Shown: in pieces, positions 9,063-17,636 of the stretch
Layout of the letters: each line of letters starts with the position of its first letter
Numbering within the stretch: the stretch's first letter is position 1
From: Nostoc sp. NIES-4103
GTDB lineage: Bacteria > Cyanobacteriota > Cyanobacteriia > Cyanobacteriales > Nostocaceae
DNA length: 64,000 bases
Reading direction: 5' to 3'
Assembly (NCBI RefSeq): GCF_002368335.1
Contig: NZ_AP018288.1
Location: 2,253,269 to 2,317,268, forward strand
Notes under the pieces: generated by a model
The model's input: only the letters and a program-made list of their open reading frames with translations
The model's database searches: none
What the model was told of the DNA's origin: nothing
Program-made: the position numbers and the translations under genes

Positions 9063-10250
9063 ATGAAAGTACTGGTACTGAGTTGGGAGTTTCCACCAAG
9101 AATAGTTGGCGGAATTGCGCGTCATGTGGCGGAGTTGTACCCGGAACTAGTAAAACTAGGGCATGAAATCCACTTGATTACGGTGGAGTGTGGTCAAGCA
9201 TCGATGTATGAGGTAATCGAAGGAATACATGTGCATCGGGTGCCAGTGGGACATAGTAACGATTTCTTTCACTGGGTAGTCAATTTCAATCAAAGCATGG
9301 GACATCACGGTGGGAAGTTAATTCAGGAGGAAGGGCCTTTTGATTTAATCCATGCTCATGATTGGTTAGTTGGGGATGCTGCGATCGCTCTCAAGCATAA
9401 TTTTAAAATACCTTTAATCGCCACCATCCACGCCACTGAATATGGGCGTTATAATGGTATTTACACTGATACCCAACATTATATTAGTGCTAAAGAAAAC
9501 TTACTGGCTTACGACGCTTGGCGGATTATCGTTTGTAGCGATTATATGCGGCAAGAGGTACAACGAGCATTGCACAGTCCTGGGGACAAAATTGATGTGA
9601 TTTATAATGGTATCCGTGCCGAAAAGAAAAAGCACCACGAAGATTTTCACGCTCTAGATTTTCGCCGCCAATTTGCCGAGGATGGGGAAAAAATCGTTTA
9701 CTATGTCGGTCGCATGACCTACGAAAAAGGTGTACCTTTATTACTCAATGCTGCTCCCAAAGTACTTTGGGAAATGGGGGGATACGTTAAATTTGTGATT
9801 GTGGGTGGTGGAAATACCGATCATCTCAAGCGTCAAGCTTGGGATTTAGGAATTTGGCATAAGTGCTATTTTACCGGCTTTCTCTCCGATGAATATTTAG
9901 ATAAATTCCAAACTGTTGCTGACTGTGCCGTTTTTCCCAGTCTTTACGAACCTTTTGGGATTGTAGCTTTAGAAAGCTTTGCTTCTCGCGTTCCTGTGGT
10001 AGTTTCCAATACAGGGGGTTTCCCAGAAGTCGTGCAACACACGAAAACAGGTATTGTGACTTCGGTGAATAATCCTGATTCCCTGGCTTGGGGAATTTTG
10101 GAGGTTTTGAAAAATCCAGGTTATCGACAATGGCTGGTTGATAATGCTTATGAAGATTTAGGGCGGCGCTTTAGCTGGCCGAAATTAGCCGAACAAACAG
10201 ATAAAGTTTATCACCGAGTTGTGCAAGAGCGATCGCAAGTTGACTGGTGA
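9063..10250 (+). CDS. GT4 family glycosyltransferase (GT-B fold)
   Basis: A 395-residue GT-B glycosyltransferase. The N-terminal domain opens with SWEFPPRIVGGIARHV, the glycine-rich acceptor/donor loop typical of GT4 and glycogen/sucrose-synthase-like enzymes. The C-terminal domain carries YVGRMTYEKGVPLLLNA and the donor-nucleotide EX7E motif EPFGIVALE (about 296-304). I start at ATG 9063 because GGAG lies 10 nt upstream; a TTG two codons earlier is unlikely. It is cytoplasmic. Proximity to GH57 and GH13 genes suggests alpha-glucan or sucrose-related metabolism, but acceptor and donor are not readable. A strong terminator follows. Confidence 0.9.
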   Translation: MKVLVLSWEFPPRIVGGIARHVAELYPELVKLGHEIHLITVECGQASMYEVIEGIHVHRVPVGHSNDFFHWVVNFNQSMGHHGGKLIQEEGPFDLIHAHDWLVGDAAIALKHNFKIPLIATIHATEYGRYNGIYTDTQHYISAKENLLAYDAWRIIVCSDYMRQEVQRALHSPGDKIDVIYNGIRAEKKKHHEDFHALDFRRQFAEDGEKIVYYVGRMTYEKGVPLLLNAAPKVLWEMGGYVKFVIVGGGNTDHLKRQAWDLGIWHKCYFTGFLSDEYLDKFQTVADCAVFPSLYEPFGIVALESFASRVPVVVSNTGGFPEVVQHTKTGIVTSVNNPDSLAWGILEVLKNPGYRQWLVDNAYEDLGRRFSWPKLAEQTDKVYHRVVQERSQVDW

Positions 10251-10280
10251 GCAATAGATTCTACTTTCTAAAATATCACA

Positions 10281-10310
10281 TATAGGACAGCTAAGTTTAG
10301 CTGTCCTATA
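10281..10310 (+). terminator. Intrinsic terminator after the GT4 gene
   Basis: A perfect 14-bp inverted repeat TATAGGACAGCTAA/TTAGCTGTCCTATA with a 2-nt loop, then TATATGTAAATTTTTTTT. It starts 31 bp after the stop. Confidence 0.85.
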
Positions 10311-10387
10311 TATATGTAAATTTTTTTTAAACTTGCATAAATCCTTAATCAACCTTCGATAAATCTACAATAGGCACTGCTGTAATA

Positions 10388-10423
10388 CCAATTCGTAATT
10401 CGTAATTCGTAATTCGTAATTAA
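10388..10423. repeat. STRR, TTCGTAA heptamer
   Basis: About five tandem TTCGTAA units upstream of the GH13 gene. The same heptamer forms a longer run at 23111-23171. Confidence 0.85.
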
Positions 10424-10585
10424 GATTCGTCAGATATAGTATTGCTTTCGGGGTTTGAATGTGTTGCCGAATTTTAGAGAATTGGTATAAATTCTTCAGC
10501 AGTGTAAATTTAACCTGGTTACAGATGCCATTTTTTTTAATTGCGTAATCAGAAGCTAAAAAAACAATTTATCAAGGATAATTTT

Positions 10586-12439
10586 ATGAAACTACTACCT
10601 TTGAATAAACTAGGAGCTAGAGAAGCCGATGGTACGGTTGATTTTGGAATATTTCTTCCTTGGGTTTCTGCAAAGGATGGAAATCGACTCAAGGTGAAAG
10701 TTATCCACGAAAAAGACCAATTTTTACAAGATATTCAGCCATTAGAATTTGAATTAGAGCATTCTATAGATCCAGAGTATGGTGATTATTGGTCAACTCA
10801 AATTAATATCAATACTTCTGGAAAACCCAGTTCAAAATCTGCATGGGGAGAACCAGGTACTTATATTTACCGCTATAGTTTACAAAATCCCAATAAGGGA
10901 GAAATTGATTGGATTATTGACCCTTTTGCGAGAGAATTTGGTGTTGGTAAATTATCTGCTTTCACACTAGGTTATCAATCATATGAGTGGAGTCAGAAGG
11001 AAACAACCTGGAAAACTCCCAACTTGAAAGATATTGTTCTGTACGAATTAATGATTGATGAATTCGGCGGCGATATCGACGGCACAATTGATAAACTTGG
11101 TTATCTCGCAGATTTGGGAGTTAACTGTCTGGAAATCATGCCACTTTCCAATGTCGCCTTGACAGTAGATTGGGGCTTTTTACCATTGGGTTACTTTGGT
11201 GTTGATGAACGATTTGGCAATAGAAAAGATTTACAGAAGTTGATTGATGCTGCACATCAATACAACATTGCTGTAATTGTAGATGCTGTTTATGGTCACA
11301 CTGGCGATCATTTTCCCTACTCTTATCTTTATAAACAACTAGAGTATCGTGAAAACCCTTTTATGGGTTCATTTGCTAAAAATTATTTTGGCGAAAGTAC
11401 AGACTATAATCGCAAGTTTACCCAAGACTTTTTCTATACAGTCAATTATCACTGGCTAGAAGTTTATCATGTAGATGGCTTTCGCTATGACTGTGTACCT
11501 AATTATTGGGATGGTGCTACAGGAGTTGGCTACGCTAATTTAGTCTATACTACTTACCAAACGGTTAAAGAAAAGAAATCATCTGGTGAACATTGGCAGA
11601 GATTTTTTAACAATGATACTATCAATTTAATTCAATGTGCTGAACAGTTAGAAGGGCCACAGGAAATTCTGGCAACAACTTATACTAACTCTACCTGGCA
11701 AAATGAAACTTTTGGTGCAGCTAAAAGTGTAGCTTATGGAAATCGAGGTGATTTAGCTAATTTTGGCTTTAAACTTGGTTTGGATGGTTATCCTACAGAG
11801 GTGACAAACAACGGTAATAAAATTGCTAAGACGGCGCTGCAATATATAGAAAATCATGACCATTCCCGCTTTGTTTGTAACTTTGGTACGAACCCCCGCG
11901 ATAATGAATTATTACAAGAAGGCAATCGTGACCTGTGGTATAAAGTCCAGCCTTACCTAATCGGAATTTTAACTGCTAAAGGTATTCCTTTGCTGTGGCA
12001 AGGTCAGGAATTTGGTGAAAATTATTACCTCCCAGACCAAGGTTTTGGTAGAGTGATGTTACTTCGACCTGTGCGATGGGATTATTTTTACGACCCCATT
12101 GGTCAGAAAGTAATTGCTTTAGTACGAAAGCTGATTCAATTGCGTCGTCAGCAATCACAGTTTACAGAAGGTGAGCATTTCTTTTACAACAATTATGACC
12201 GCTATCACTCAAAAAATGTCTTGCTATTTTCTCGCAAACACGGTAACAAGTTCAGCTTAGTAGCCCTTAACTTTGGCGATAGCGATCAAAGTGTACCCTT
12301 CTGGTTTCCAATTGCTGGAGATTATCAGGAAGAACTTCACAATGAAAACAATTTAATCGGCGTTCCCAGTTATTCGGAATATTGGGTAAAAATTCCTAGC
12401 AATTATGGAAGGATTTGGACAGTAACAACTAATACTTAA
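10586..12439 (+). CDS. GH13 alpha-amylase family protein with N-terminal CBM48-like domain
   Basis: 617 residues from ATG 10586, chosen because AAGGA lies 7 nt upstream; a TTG start 45 nt earlier is less likely. Residues about 1-130 resemble a CBM48/E-set domain (GTYIYRYSL...DPFAREFG). The (beta/alpha)8 barrel shows VDAVYGHT (region I), GFRYDCV with nucleophile Asp302, CAEQ with acid/base Glu353, and ENHDHSR with the transition-state Asp425. The layout (CBM48 + GH13) is that of branching-enzyme or maltooligosyltrehalose-trehalohydrolase relatives; exact specificity is not decided by sequence. The protein lacks a signal peptide. Confidence 0.9.
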   Translation: MKLLPLNKLGAREADGTVDFGIFLPWVSAKDGNRLKVKVIHEKDQFLQDIQPLEFELEHSIDPEYGDYWSTQININTSGKPSSKSAWGEPGTYIYRYSLQNPNKGEIDWIIDPFAREFGVGKLSAFTLGYQSYEWSQKETTWKTPNLKDIVLYELMIDEFGGDIDGTIDKLGYLADLGVNCLEIMPLSNVALTVDWGFLPLGYFGVDERFGNRKDLQKLIDAAHQYNIAVIVDAVYGHTGDHFPYSYLYKQLEYRENPFMGSFAKNYFGESTDYNRKFTQDFFYTVNYHWLEVYHVDGFRYDCVPNYWDGATGVGYANLVYTTYQTVKEKKSSGEHWQRFFNNDTINLIQCAEQLEGPQEILATTYTNSTWQNETFGAAKSVAYGNRGDLANFGFKLGLDGYPTEVTNNGNKIAKTALQYIENHDHSRFVCNFGTNPRDNELLQEGNRDLWYKVQPYLIGILTAKGIPLLWQGQEFGENYYLPDQGFGRVMLLRPVRWDYFYDPIGQKVIALVRKLIQLRRQQSQFTEGEHFFYNNYDRYHSKNVLLFSRKHGNKFSLVALNFGDSDQSVPFWFPIAGDYQEELHNENNLIGVPSYSEYWVKIPSNYGRIWTVTTNT

Positions 12440-12469
12440 TCTATAGCGGTTTGCGGTTGAATTAAATAC

Positions 12470-12575
12470 AGACCTAACTCCTAACCCCTTCCCTTGTAGG
12501 GAAGGGGAACAACACTCAAAGCCTCTCTCCTACAAGGAGAGAGGTTTGGAGAGAGGTCAAAACTGTGCTTCACCC
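12470..12575. repeat. Dispersed CCTCTCCTACAAGGAGAGG-type repeat
   Basis: Two nested palindromes (CCCTTCCCT/AGGGAAGGGG and CCTCTCTCC/GGAGAGAGG). Related copies are at 15811-15930 and 49345-49400. This family is common in Nostocales intergenic DNA and lies between the GH13 gene and the S51 peptidase gene. Confidence 0.7.
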
Positions 12576-12647
12576 AACCGAGAACTGCTATATTTAAAAT
12601 TTTCACTGTCTAAAATTAAATCTCACAAAAAATGTGGATATTTTAGC

Positions 12648-12685
12648 AAATAACGCAGAGAATTAATGATTACTCTGCGTTATTT
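12648..12685 (+). terminator. Hairpin, possible terminator of the GH13 transcript
   Basis: A 13-bp inverted repeat AAATAACGCAGAG/CTCTGCGTTATTT with a 12-nt loop, about 210 bp after the GH13 stop and followed by TTGCGTTAAAAAA rather than a clean T run. Confidence 0.5.
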
Positions 12686-12780
12686 TGCGTTAAAAAACAG
12701 TACAAGCTCTATACGCTGGAAATTTTACCTTATCTGGTGCGAAAGTTAGCAATAATTGCAGTTTGCACCAGAAGTTTAGT

Positions 12781-13821
12781 ATGACAAACGCATTACCAAA
12801 TGTAGCCAAGCGCTTGAAGGCCGTCGGAACTAAGTTGTTGAGGATGGTAGTTTTCTTCATAGGCGATTTTATAGCAGACTTGAAACGCTACTTCCTGGGC
12901 GAGACTGCCGATTTTCCTTCTCCCATACCTGAAACTGTCTATCCCGTCTTAGCTGGGCCTGTGATTAGCTTGGGTGGGGGTGGCCCGGATGTAGAAGAAG
13001 GTATTCAATGGATGATTAACCAAGTTCGGGGAGGTCATAACAGCACTACTAAAGTTGATGTTGTGGTTCTTCGCACTTATGGTAATCACGATTACAATCA
13101 GGTAATTTCTGACATGAAGGGTGTTAATTCTGTGGAGACGCTAATTGTTAGCAATCGACAAGATGCAAACAAAGCTGAGATTGTTGAGAAAGTCAGAAAT
13201 GCTGAGGTAATTTTCTTTGCTGGGGGCGACCAATGTCAATATATTCGCAGTTGGAAAAGTACCAATTTAGAGGCTGCTGTGAAGTCAGTTTACGCTAGAG
13301 GCGGTGCTATTGGTGGCACTAGCGCAGGTGCAATGATTCAAAGCGAATACGTGTATGATTCTTGTGCTTGTGAAGAGAGTGTTGAAACTAGAGATGCATT
13401 GTCAGATCCGTATCAGAATATTACCTTTACTTACAATTTTTTCCAATGGCCTTATTTGCGGGGAACCATTATTGATACCCATTTCGACACTCGTAAAAGA
13501 ATGGGTCGAATTATGGCTTTCATAGCGCGTCAAATTCAAGATGGTATTGCTAATAGCGTTTTAGGAATAGCTATTAGTGAGGAAACATCGGTTGTGATCA
13601 ATAAATATGGTTTAGCGAAAGTTGTGGGGAGAAATGCAGCATATTTTGTGCTGGGAGATCATCCACCAGAAGTATGTCAACCCCGAACTCCGCTGACTTA
13701 TTATGACTATAAAATTTGGCGAGTTCCCAGCGGTGATAGCTTTGACTTAACTAATCTACCAAATAGAGGTTATTATTTCCGCAGTGTCCAGCGGGGAAGG
13801 TTTAGTTCAGATCCGTATTGA
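12781..13821 (+). CDS. Cyanophycinase-like peptidase, S51 family
   Basis: 346 residues from ATG 12781; a TTG six codons earlier is unlikely. Peptidase S51 proteins use a Ser nucleophile in a GxSAGA elbow, seen here as GGTSAGA with Ser181; FFAGGDQCQYI and a downstream IIDTHFDTRKRMGR fit the family. Canonical cyanophycinase is about 270-290 aa and releases beta-Asp-Arg from the nitrogen polymer cyanophycin; this one has about 60 additional N-terminal residues including a hydrophobic stretch (LRMVVFFIGDFIADL) that could be membrane-associated. No cphA gene adjoins. It could be a cyanophycinase paralogue of other specificity. The stop codon abuts an STRR. Confidence 0.85.
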   Translation: MTNALPNVAKRLKAVGTKLLRMVVFFIGDFIADLKRYFLGETADFPSPIPETVYPVLAGPVISLGGGGPDVEEGIQWMINQVRGGHNSTTKVDVVVLRTYGNHDYNQVISDMKGVNSVETLIVSNRQDANKAEIVEKVRNAEVIFFAGGDQCQYIRSWKSTNLEAAVKSVYARGGAIGGTSAGAMIQSEYVYDSCACEESVETRDALSDPYQNITFTYNFFQWPYLRGTIIDTHFDTRKRMGRIMAFIARQIQDGIANSVLGIAISEETSVVINKYGLAKVVGRNAAYFVLGDHPPEVCQPRTPLTYYDYKIWRVPSGDSFDLTNLPNRGYYFRSVQRGRFSSDPY

Positions 13822-13825
13822 ATTG

Positions 13826-13904
13826 GGGACTGGGGACTGGGGAACTCGGGGCCCCCACGACCGTAAGGGAGTGGGGATTAGGGGCAATGGGGACTGGGGA
13901 CTGG
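13826..13904. repeat. 79-bp repeat, identical inverted copy at 26384-26462
   Basis: GGGGACT heptamers flank a unique core (around 13846-13882) that includes GGGGCCCCC and CCGTAAGGG. The reverse complement of 26384-26462 matches it at every position. It follows the S51 peptidase stop. Confidence 0.9.
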
Positions 13905-13960
13905 GGAGTAATATGAATTTCTCCCTCATCCCCCTCATCCCCCTCATCCCCCCATCTCTT

Positions 13961-15127
13961 CTACACCAATGTTGTCTGCTTGCGTAAACTTTGAATGGTG
14001 GCGATCGCATGTTTCGCTACAATATCAATCTCCTGTTGAGTGTTAAATCGTCCAATGCCAAACCGCACTGAAGCATAAGCTAGCTGTGGGGGGTGTCCCA
14101 GTGCTGTGAGGACATGGGAAGGTGATGTGTTGGCTGAGGAACAAGCAGAACCTGAAGATACTGCCATTACTGTCTGTAATCCTAACAATAGTGCAGCTCC
14201 ATCAACGCCTTCGATGCTGATATTCAAATTTCCCGCTAGCCGTTGGGTAGGATGTCCGTTGAGGTGAATTCCCTCTAACTGGGAAAGCTGTAACCACAAT
14301 TTTTGCCTGAGTTCGCTGAGGCGTTGGTTTTCTGTTGTCTGTTCTGCCAAGGCGATTTCTACAGCTTTGCCAAAGCCGACAATTTGCGGTGTATATAATG
14401 TACCAGAACGCATTCCCCGTTCATGTCCGCCTCCATGTTGCTGGGGAGCAAGTTGTACTCTGGGGTTGCGCCTGCGGACGTATAGCGCTCCGATGCCTTT
14501 GGGGCCGTATACTTTATGTGCTGTAAGTGACATTAAGTCAATTTTCATTGCTTGCACATCAAGGGGAATTTTGGCGATCGCTTGAGCTGCATCTGTGTGA
14601 AAAATTATATTGCGATCGCGGCACATTTCCCCAATTTCTGCCAATGGCTGCAACACACCAATTTCGTTATTTGCAGCCATCACGGACACCAAAATTGTCT
14701 CAGGACGAAAAGCTTTTTCTAATTCGGTTAAATCTATTAATCCATCTTTTTGAACTGGAAGGATAGTAATTTCAAAACCGAGGCTTTTTAAATATTTACA
14801 AGGATCAATAACTGCGTTATGTTCAGTTGCAACAGTAATAATATGCTGTCCTTTTTGAAAATAAGCTTCGGCAACGCCTTTAATGGCTAAATTATTCGCT
14901 TCTGTTGCACCGCTAGTAAAAATTATCTCTTCTGGAGTAGCATTAATTGTTGCTGCTAATATTTCCCGCGTTTGTTTGACAGCAGCTTCTGCTTCCCAAC
15001 CGTAAACATGACTAAGACTAGATGGATTGCCAAAGTGTTCTGTAAAATAAGGTAACATTGCTGCAACTACCCGTTCATCTACAGGCGTGGTAGCGTGGCA
15101 ATCGAGGTAGATAGGGCGAATAGACAT
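13961..15127 (-). CDS. Cysteine desulfurase (NifS/IscS type)
   Basis: A 388-residue class-V PLP aminotransferase-fold desulfurase. The PLP Schiff-base Lys is in TAHKVYGPKG (Lys205) and the catalytic, persulfide-forming Cys is Cys329 in SSGSACSS, within the long mobile loop typical of group I NifS/IscS enzymes. It mobilises sulfur from cysteine for Fe-S cluster and tRNA thiolation. ATG at 15127. It is 3 bp from the next upstream gene (stop at 15131), so the two minus-strand genes may be co-transcribed. No nifU/nifB neighbours, so a housekeeping IscS-like role is more likely than nif-specific. Confidence 0.95.
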   Translation of the reverse strand: MSIRPIYLDCHATTPVDERVVAAMLPYFTEHFGNPSSLSHVYGWEAEAAVKQTREILAATINATPEEIIFTSGATEANNLAIKGVAEAYFQKGQHIITVATEHNAVIDPCKYLKSLGFEITILPVQKDGLIDLTELEKAFRPETILVSVMAANNEIGVLQPLAEIGEMCRDRNIIFHTDAAQAIAKIPLDVQAMKIDLMSLTAHKVYGPKGIGALYVRRRNPRVQLAPQQHGGGHERGMRSGTLYTPQIVGFGKAVEIALAEQTTENQRLSELRQKLWLQLSQLEGIHLNGHPTQRLAGNLNISIEGVDGAALLLGLQTVMAVSSGSACSSANTSPSHVLTALGHPPQLAYASVRFGIGRFNTQQEIDIVAKHAIATIQSLRKQTTLV

Positions 15128-15130
15128 AAA

Positions 15131-15757
15131 TTAACTCAATATTTGACTCAAATTTTTGAAAATACTTAGAACCTGATACAATTCATTTTTTCGCCTCAAT
15201 AGGGAAAACTCTTCAGATATAGCATACAGTGGCATATTTTGCTTAGTCAGTTTTACAAAAATAAAATGACTACCATTTGTAACCAATCCAAAAGCAGATT
15301 TCTCAGGATTAGGATTAGCTAGCATATAAACAAGTGCTTGAGGAATGGCTTCTAAAAGAGAAAAGCTAGACCTTTTAGATTCAATGACCAACAACCATAA
15401 TTGCTCTTGAATCACTAAAACATCAATTCTACCTCTAATAATTTCTCCTTCATCTTCCGCCGAAATTTCTATTGATTGCTCTCCTCTAATATAAAAAGGA
15501 TCATCATAAAAACCAGCTAAATTGAGCAAGGGAGATACAACTACTAATTTTACCGTTTCTTCTGATAAAGGAGGACGCTTAACTAAACGGAGAAAATTAA
15601 CTTTTATTTTGTCTAAATTTTGTTTTTCTAAATCTGTAATTTCTGGGAGATTTTCAAACCATTCTGGAAAGAATTCCTCATCTTTGGCTTGCTGTAAGCC
15701 AAATCTTTCTTCCAGATAGGCAAGCCCAATATTTTGTGCTTGGATAACTTGAGTCAT
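15131..15757 (-). CDS. PD-(D/E)XK nuclease-like protein, paralogue A
   Basis: 208 residues, opening MTQVIQAQN. The core GRIDVLVIQEQLWLLVIESKRSS (shown here only as its key elements: ID at the first motif, ESK at the second) fits the D...(D/E)XK active-site pattern of restriction-enzyme-like folds, and similar cyanobacterial proteins are often labelled restriction endonuclease subunit R or DUF4145-like. No methyltransferase or helicase domain adjoins, so I do not call a restriction system. The next gene (15983-16627) is a clear paralogue, making a tandem duplication. Both could be decoupled host nucleases or regulators. Confidence 0.7.
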   Translation of the reverse strand: MTQVIQAQNIGLAYLEERFGLQQAKDEEFFPEWFENLPEITDLEKQNLDKIKVNFLRLVKRPPLSEETVKLVVVSPLLNLAGFYDDPFYIRGEQSIEISAEDEGEIIRGRIDVLVIQEQLWLLVIESKRSSFSLLEAIPQALVYMLANPNPEKSAFGLVTNGSHFIFVKLTKQNMPLYAISEEFSLLRRKNELYQVLSIFKNLSQILS

Positions 15758-15810
15758 AGGTTATTTAAAATAACGCTATCAATATTTTAACGTGAGTTCG
15801 GTAAGTGCTG

Positions 15811-15930
15811 TTTTGACCTCTCCCCCAACCCCTCTCCTACAAGGAGAGGGGAGTAAAACCGTGATTTTTTCCTTCCTCCTCCCTCTTTTAAAAGGTGAGG
15901 AGGACATGGAGGGAGAGGTTCATCGAACTC
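15811..15930. repeat. Dispersed CCTCTCCTACAAGGAGAGG-type repeat
   Basis: Contains palindrome CCCCTCTCC/GGAGAGGGG and a CCTCCTC/GAGGAGG half; it lies between the two nuclease-like paralogues. Short direct repeats AACGTGAGTTCG / CGAACTCACGTT at 15789 and 15926 form its outer inverted ends. Confidence 0.75.
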
Positions 15931-15982
15931 ACGTTATTTTAACACTATATTATTGAAAATAATATTATACAAATAGATATAA

Positions 15983-16627
15983 TTAGTTCAGGATTTCTCC
16001 TAATCTATTTAATATATTCAAAACCTTATATAATTCATTTTCACGTCTATATAAAGTGAATCTATCAGATAAAGCATACATTGGATTATCCTGTTTTATC
16101 AATTTGATAAATTGGAAATCTTCCCCATTTATTACCAATGAATATGCAGGGCGATCGCGTTGAGTATTTGCCAGCATATAAGTGAGGGCTTGGGGAATTG
16201 CCTTAGCCAGGGAAAAACTTGATCTCTTAGATTCAATTACTAAAAACCACAACTGATTTTGCAGAACCAATACATCAATTTTAGCTTTAATAATTTCTGT
16301 ATCGTCTCCATTACTATTGATGATGTCTTCACTAATCTCAATAATCTCTTCTGTCAGAATATGAAAAGGAGGACGATAAAAACCAGCCAAATCTAGCAAA
16401 GGAGATAGCACTACCAATTTTACAGCTTCTTCTAAAAGAGGAGCGTTTTCAAGTACGCTGAGATAGTTAGCTTTAACTCGGTCTAAGTATTGTTTTTCTA
16501 ATTCTGAAATTTCAGGTAGATAGTCAAACCACTCTGTAAAAAAATGCTCATCCTCAGACTTTTGCAGGGCAAATTTTTCCTTTAAGTAAGAGAGAGTGAC
16601 ATTTTGGGCTTGGATGACCTGAACCAT
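15983..16627 (-). CDS. PD-(D/E)XK nuclease-like protein, paralogue B
   Basis: 214 residues from ATG 16627 (MVQVIQAQN), chosen to match the start of paralogue A; an upstream TTG would add six residues. Alignment by eye to paralogue A is continuous: VKLVVLSPLLDLAGFY, a KIDVLVLQNQLWFLVIES segment with the Asp and Glu-Ser-Lys of a PD-(D/E)XK core, AIPQALTYMLAN, and RRENELYKVL near the end. An additional 10-12 residue acidic insertion (EDIINSNGDDTE) is specific to this copy. No partner genes; function unknown. Confidence 0.7.
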   Translation of the reverse strand: MVQVIQAQNVTLSYLKEKFALQKSEDEHFFTEWFDYLPEISELEKQYLDRVKANYLSVLENAPLLEEAVKLVVLSPLLDLAGFYRPPFHILTEEIIEISEDIINSNGDDTEIIKAKIDVLVLQNQLWFLVIESKRSSFSLAKAIPQALTYMLANTQRDRPAYSLVINGEDFQFIKLIKQDNPMYALSDRFTLYRRENELYKVLNILNRLGEILN

Positions 16628-16763
16628 ATTGATTTCAACTAGCAAGAAGTCTAATTCTTACTTAGATGATAGCGCTAGCAATCATTGCCTGTTAAAATTG
16701 GCTGGTAGAATTGTCTTTGATTGCTAAAAATCTACTTGATGTAGCATTACAGCCATTACCTAC

Positions 16764-16894
16764 TGGCGTGGCAAGCTTAAAATGGTGCAATAGATTTCCT
16801 CTAATATCTCTGTGTTCTCTGCGCCTGGTGCGGTAGCCTGCGGCAAGCCGCTTACGCGTCTACGTTAATGCACTATTTTAGCCTTGACACGCTA
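16764..16894. mobile_element. MITE family B, copy 1 (131 bp, 4-bp TSD)
   Basis: Imperfect terminal inverted repeats: left TGGCGTGGCAAGCTTAAAAT, right (reverse complement) TAGCGTGTCAAGGCTAAAAT, then GTGCA in both. Flanked by CTAC on each side (16760-16763 and 16895-16898). Copies 2 and 3 are at 28200-28301 and 28306-28435. No coding capacity. Confidence 0.85.
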
Positions 16895-16898
16895 CTAC

Positions 16899-17378
16899 TC
16901 ATCCAGTTATTAATTCTCGTAATTTAGTTAAAACAGCTTGAGCATGTCCTTTGGCTTTCACATTAGGCCAAGTATAGGCGATGATTCTATCAGGTGAAAT
17001 CAAAAAAGTTGAACGAACAACACCCATATATTCTTTACCCATAAACTTCTTTAGTCGCCAAGCACCATAACTTTCTGTTAACACATGTTCCGGGTCGCTC
17101 AACAGGGTGATTGATAAGTTATGCTTGTCGATAAATTTACAATGGGATTTACCCGAATCTGGACTCACACCTAAGATTGTTGCTCCTAGTGCGCTGAATT
17201 CTGGATATAACTCGGTAAAGTCTTTCGCTTCCGTAGTACAGCCAGGGGTGTCATCTTTGGGGTAAAAATAGAGGATAACCCACTGACTGCTAAAATCATT
17301 CAAACTGACTAGGTTGTCATTTTGGTTGGGAGTGGAGAAATCAGGTGCTTTTTGTCCAGCTTGGGGAATGTTGCTCAT
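16899..17378 (-). CDS. Peroxiredoxin of the Bcp/PrxQ family lacking the usual resolving Cys
   Basis: 159 residues, thioredoxin fold. It reduces H2O2 and organic peroxides with thioredoxin-type reductants. The peroxidatic Cys is Cys47 in DTPGCTTEA. In most Bcp/PrxQ proteins a resolving Cys follows five residues later (TPGCTTEACDF); here the position is Lys52. The only other Cys is Cys80 (SGKSHCKF). It may therefore work as a 1-Cys enzyme, as known for some PrxQ-B proteins, or resolve through Cys80. Start ATG 17378, no operon partners. Confidence 0.93.
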   Translation of the reverse strand: MSNIPQAGQKAPDFSTPNQNDNLVSLNDFSSQWVILYFYPKDDTPGCTTEAKDFTELYPEFSALGATILGVSPDSGKSHCKFIDKHNLSITLLSDPEHVLTESYGAWRLKKFMGKEYMGVVRSTFLISPDRIIAYTWPNVKAKGHAQAVLTKLRELITG

Positions 17379-17636
17379 GATGGGGTGTTAAAAATGGCGA
17401 TCGCTTTTAAATTTTACTGAAGAAGGGGAAGGGGAGGGGTAAGGGGAAGGGGAAGGAGAGGGAAAAAAGCTTTCATTTATTCTGCTTTTACCGAACAAGG
17501 CGAACGGGTAAACAGTAAGGAGAAGGGAAAAATTTTTAATTCCTTCCCCTTTTCCCTTCTGTTTCCATGATCAGATAATGGTACAAATTCTGTGAAAATG
17601 ATTAACAGCAAGCCGGAATAGTCATCTTAGCTAATC

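Noticed and set aside
15131..16627. Restriction-modification system
   Set aside because: No methyltransferase, specificity or helicase gene is present nearby.
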